64,000 bases of DNA from positions 2,574,716 through 2,638,715 of the forward strand of contig CP158568.1 of NCBI GenBank assembly GCA_040269895.1, given 5' to 3'. Origin of the DNA: Ancalomicrobiaceae bacterium S20 (GTDB taxonomy: Bacteria; Pseudomonadota; Alphaproteobacteria; Rhizobiales; Ancalomicrobiaceae). Below are positions 62,577 to 64,000 of this stretch, in pieces. The notes under the pieces were generated by a model. The model saw only the letters and a program-made list of their open reading frames with translations. It was not told the origin of the DNA and made no database searches. The position numbers and the translations under genes were made by a program. Position 1 is the stretch's first letter. Each line of letters begins with the position of its first letter.

Positions 62577-63581
62577 ATGTCCCTGAAAAGTATCGCGGTG
62601 TCGCTCGGTCTCAGCGTCACCACGGTTTCCCGAGCCCTCGCCGGATATTCCGACGTCTCCGAAGCCACCCGGGAGCGGGTTCGCCGCGAAGCCGATCGAA
62701 TCGGCTACGTGCCGAACGAAGTGGCGCGCCGGCTCCAGAAAGGACGATCCGATGCGATCGGCCTGGTGCTTCCCGGCGGGCCGGCGGTTCTCGAGGACCC
62801 CTGCTGTCTCGATCTCATCTCCGGCGTTTGGACGCGGCTGGCCGAGTTCAATCTGGATCTGGTCGTCCTGCCGACCCTTCCCGGCCAGCAGGAGGAGCGC
62901 ATCTATCGCCGGCTGGCCGAAGGGCGCCGGGTCGACGGGCTGATCCTCACGCGGGTCCGGGAGAGCGATCCCAGGGTCGAGTACCTGCGCTCGATCCAGT
63001 TCCCGTTCGTGACCCTCGATGCCGCTGCGCCGGGCGTCGGCGACGTGCCGTACGTGCATTTCGACCCGGTCGCGGCGATCCGCCTGCTCGTCGAGCGGCT
63101 CGTGGGCCTCGGTCATCGGGACATCGTCCTGCTCGGCAATGACGACGGCTATCGATTCGTGCAGGCGCGAACGGCCGCTTTCGAAACCGAATGCGCCCGC
63201 CTGGGGCTCAAGCCCAAGGTCCGCATCGGCGCGCTGTCCGAGGCCGGCGGCCGACAGGTTCTGACCGAACTCATCGGCGCCGGCGAGACGCCGAGCGCGG
63301 TGATCGGTGTGAACGACCGCATGGCAATCGGGGCTGTACGGGCACTGGCCGACCACGGTCTCGAGGTCGGCAGCGATGTCTCGGTGGTCGCCTTCGGCGA
63401 CAGCCGGCTCGCCGACTACGTCGTCCCGGCACTGACCGTCGTGCGGGCGCCGCTCAAGGAGATGGCACACGCGGCCGTCGACATTCTGGTCGGCCTGCGC
63501 GACGGAATCGGCGCGAAAGGACGCACGGACTGGCCGGTCGAGCTGCTGGTGCGCGGCTCCGACGGCCCGCCGCGCCACTGA
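62577..63581 (+). CDS. LacI-family transcription regulator
   Basis: A 334-residue repressor. The N-terminal helix-turn-helix is complete (SLKSIAVSLGLSVTTVSRALAGY) with hinge helix NEVARRLQKGRSD, followed by the two-lobed sugar-binding domain: IGLVLPGG, RRVDGLILTRV, VTLDAAAPG, LGHRDIVLLGNDDG, PSAVIGVNDRMAIGAVRAL and VSVVAFGDSRLADY. The ligand is not known; GalR/AglR-like text (LVERLVGLGHRDIVLL) suggests a sugar. A good bidirectional hairpin follows at 63609 and a palindrome lies upstream. No catabolic operon is in view; it would lie outside the window. Confidence 0.92.
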   Translation: MSLKSIAVSLGLSVTTVSRALAGYSDVSEATRERVRREADRIGYVPNEVARRLQKGRSDAIGLVLPGGPAVLEDPCCLDLISGVWTRLAEFNLDLVVLPTLPGQQEERIYRRLAEGRRVDGLILTRVRESDPRVEYLRSIQFPFVTLDAAAPGVGDVPYVHFDPVAAIRLLVERLVGLGHRDIVLLGNDDGYRFVQARTAAFETECARLGLKPKVRIGALSEAGGRQVLTELIGAGETPSAVIGVNDRMAIGAVRALADHGLEVGSDVSVVAFGDSRLADYVVPALTVVRAPLKEMAHAAVDILVGLRDGIGAKGRTDWPVELLVRGSDGPPRH

Positions 63582-63608
63582 GCCAGCCAATCAGCGCCTG
63601 AAAGGGTC

Positions 63609-63647
63609 GAGCCCGGATCGCGGCGTGGGGGGCCGCGATCCGGGCTC
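63609..63647. terminator. Bidirectional terminator between the LacI-type and RND genes
   Basis: A perfect 16-bp stem (GAGCCCGGATCGCGGC and complement) with a 7-nt G-rich loop, 27 bp after the regulator's stop, in the gap between converging genes. Confidence 0.8.
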
Positions 63648-63727
63648 TATCGTCACGTCGGAGCGTCCCCCGCCGGACATCCCTGTGCGGTCCCGCCGCC
63701 AGCCGCTCGGGCCGGCGACGGAACGCG

Positions 63728-64000
63728 TCATTCGGCAGCGTGCTTCATGCGGATCACGTTCTCGGCGTCGGAGGCCGATGCCGTCTCGACCGGCGGTGCC
63801 GGGGGGCGGCGCCCGCGTCGCCGGCCGTCGCGACCGGGCGCTTGACCCGGAAGAACAGCGCGTAGGCGGCCGGCAGCACCAGGATGGTCAGCACGGTCGC
63901 GGCGAGGATGCCGCCCATCATCGCGTAGGCCATCGGGCCCCAGAACGCCGACTGGGCGATCGGGATCAGCGCCAGCACGGCGGCGGCGGCGGTCAGCATG
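63728..64000 (-). CDS. RND efflux pump, C-terminal fragment (frameshift in the tail)
   Basis: The last ~90 residues of a resistance-nodulation-division transporter, cut by the window edge. The text AVLALIPIAQSAFWGPMAYAMMGGILAATVLTILVLPAAYALFFR is the typical final two membrane helices (TM11-12). Six G at 63801-63806 lack one base: with it the tail continues as PPAPPVETASASDAENVIRMK and stops at 63728; without it the frame ends in Arg-rich text. The pump belongs to an operon to the right. Confidence 0.85.
   Translation of the reverse strand, partial: HADRRRRRAGADPDRPVGVLGPDGLRDDGRHPRRDRADHPGAAGRLRAVLPGQAPGRDGRRRGRRPPAPPVETASASDAENVIRMKHAAE

Noticed and set aside
62312-62668. 118-codon frame on the - strand in the AT-rich spacer
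   Set aside because: It overlaps the start of the LacI-type regulator, has no ribosome site, and no recognisable similarity.

Overview
This window is high-GC (about 70 % by eye) chromosomal DNA of an alphaproteobacterium, most likely a member of the Hyphomicrobiales (Rhizobiales). The evidence is the set of alphaproteobacterial families (DUF2336, DUF6455, a TakP-type TRAP binding protein, a PleC/DivJ/PdhS-like histidine kinase, UvrB with a long N-terminal extension), two motifs matching the EcfG general-stress promoter, and PHB and Calvin-cycle genes side by side. Genus cannot be read from the sequence. I saw no rRNA, tRNA, CRISPR array, integrase or insertion sequence.

Layout. 1-8.3 kb: truncated transketolase, an L,D-transpeptidase, a DUF2336 protein, class I fumarase, a phasin, a small secreted repeat protein and PHA synthase. 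8.3-14 kb: an orphan hexapeptide acetyltransferase, then cbbR and, divergent from it, cbbX-fbp-prk. RubisCO itself is not in the window. 14-19.8 kb: PhzF, DUF971, moaA, small secreted proteins and an EamA exporter. 20-24 kb: a TRAP transporter whose membrane genes converge on its binding-protein gene. 24-30 kb: mobA, an amino-acid-type binding protein, and a periplasmic binding protein translationally coupled to a membrane GGDEF-EAL protein. 30-39.9 kb: Lrp regulator, a uracil-DNA-glycosylase/nuclease pair, a histidine kinase, a SAF-domain dehydrogenase, transaldolase, a SorC-type regulator and a lipoprotein. 40.0-42.2 kb: an AT-rich single-gene island coding for a P-loop ATPase with a C-terminal HEPN-type RxxxxH motif, the best candidate for a poorly described (possibly defence) system. 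42.2-50 kb: uvrB, a sugar SDR, a lyxose isomerase, glutathionyl-hydroquinone reductase, quinone reductase, mobB and fdhD. 50-64 kb: an orphan TadG-like VWA protein, apbC, bdhA, moeA, csbD, a cysteine desulfurase, a very large kinase/BON-like/Sel1 protein, a LacI regulator and the end of an RND pump.

How the genes fit together. Carbon: cbbX, fbp, prk, tkt and tal serve the Calvin and pentose-phosphate cycles under CbbR; phaC, the phasin and bdhA handle PHB. Molybdenum cofactor: moaA, mobA, mobB, moeA and fdhD are scattered, suggesting molybdoenzymes such as formate dehydrogenase elsewhere. Stress: the phasin and csbD each carry a GGAAC-N16/17-CGTT motif upstream.

A key caveat: at least ten genes are broken by one-base indels. 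Eight breaks are losses of one base, nearly all inside runs of 3-6 G or C, and each restores a conserved frame when one base is put back. This looks like homopolymer error in the assembly rather than decay. Affected genes are entered over their full intended span.
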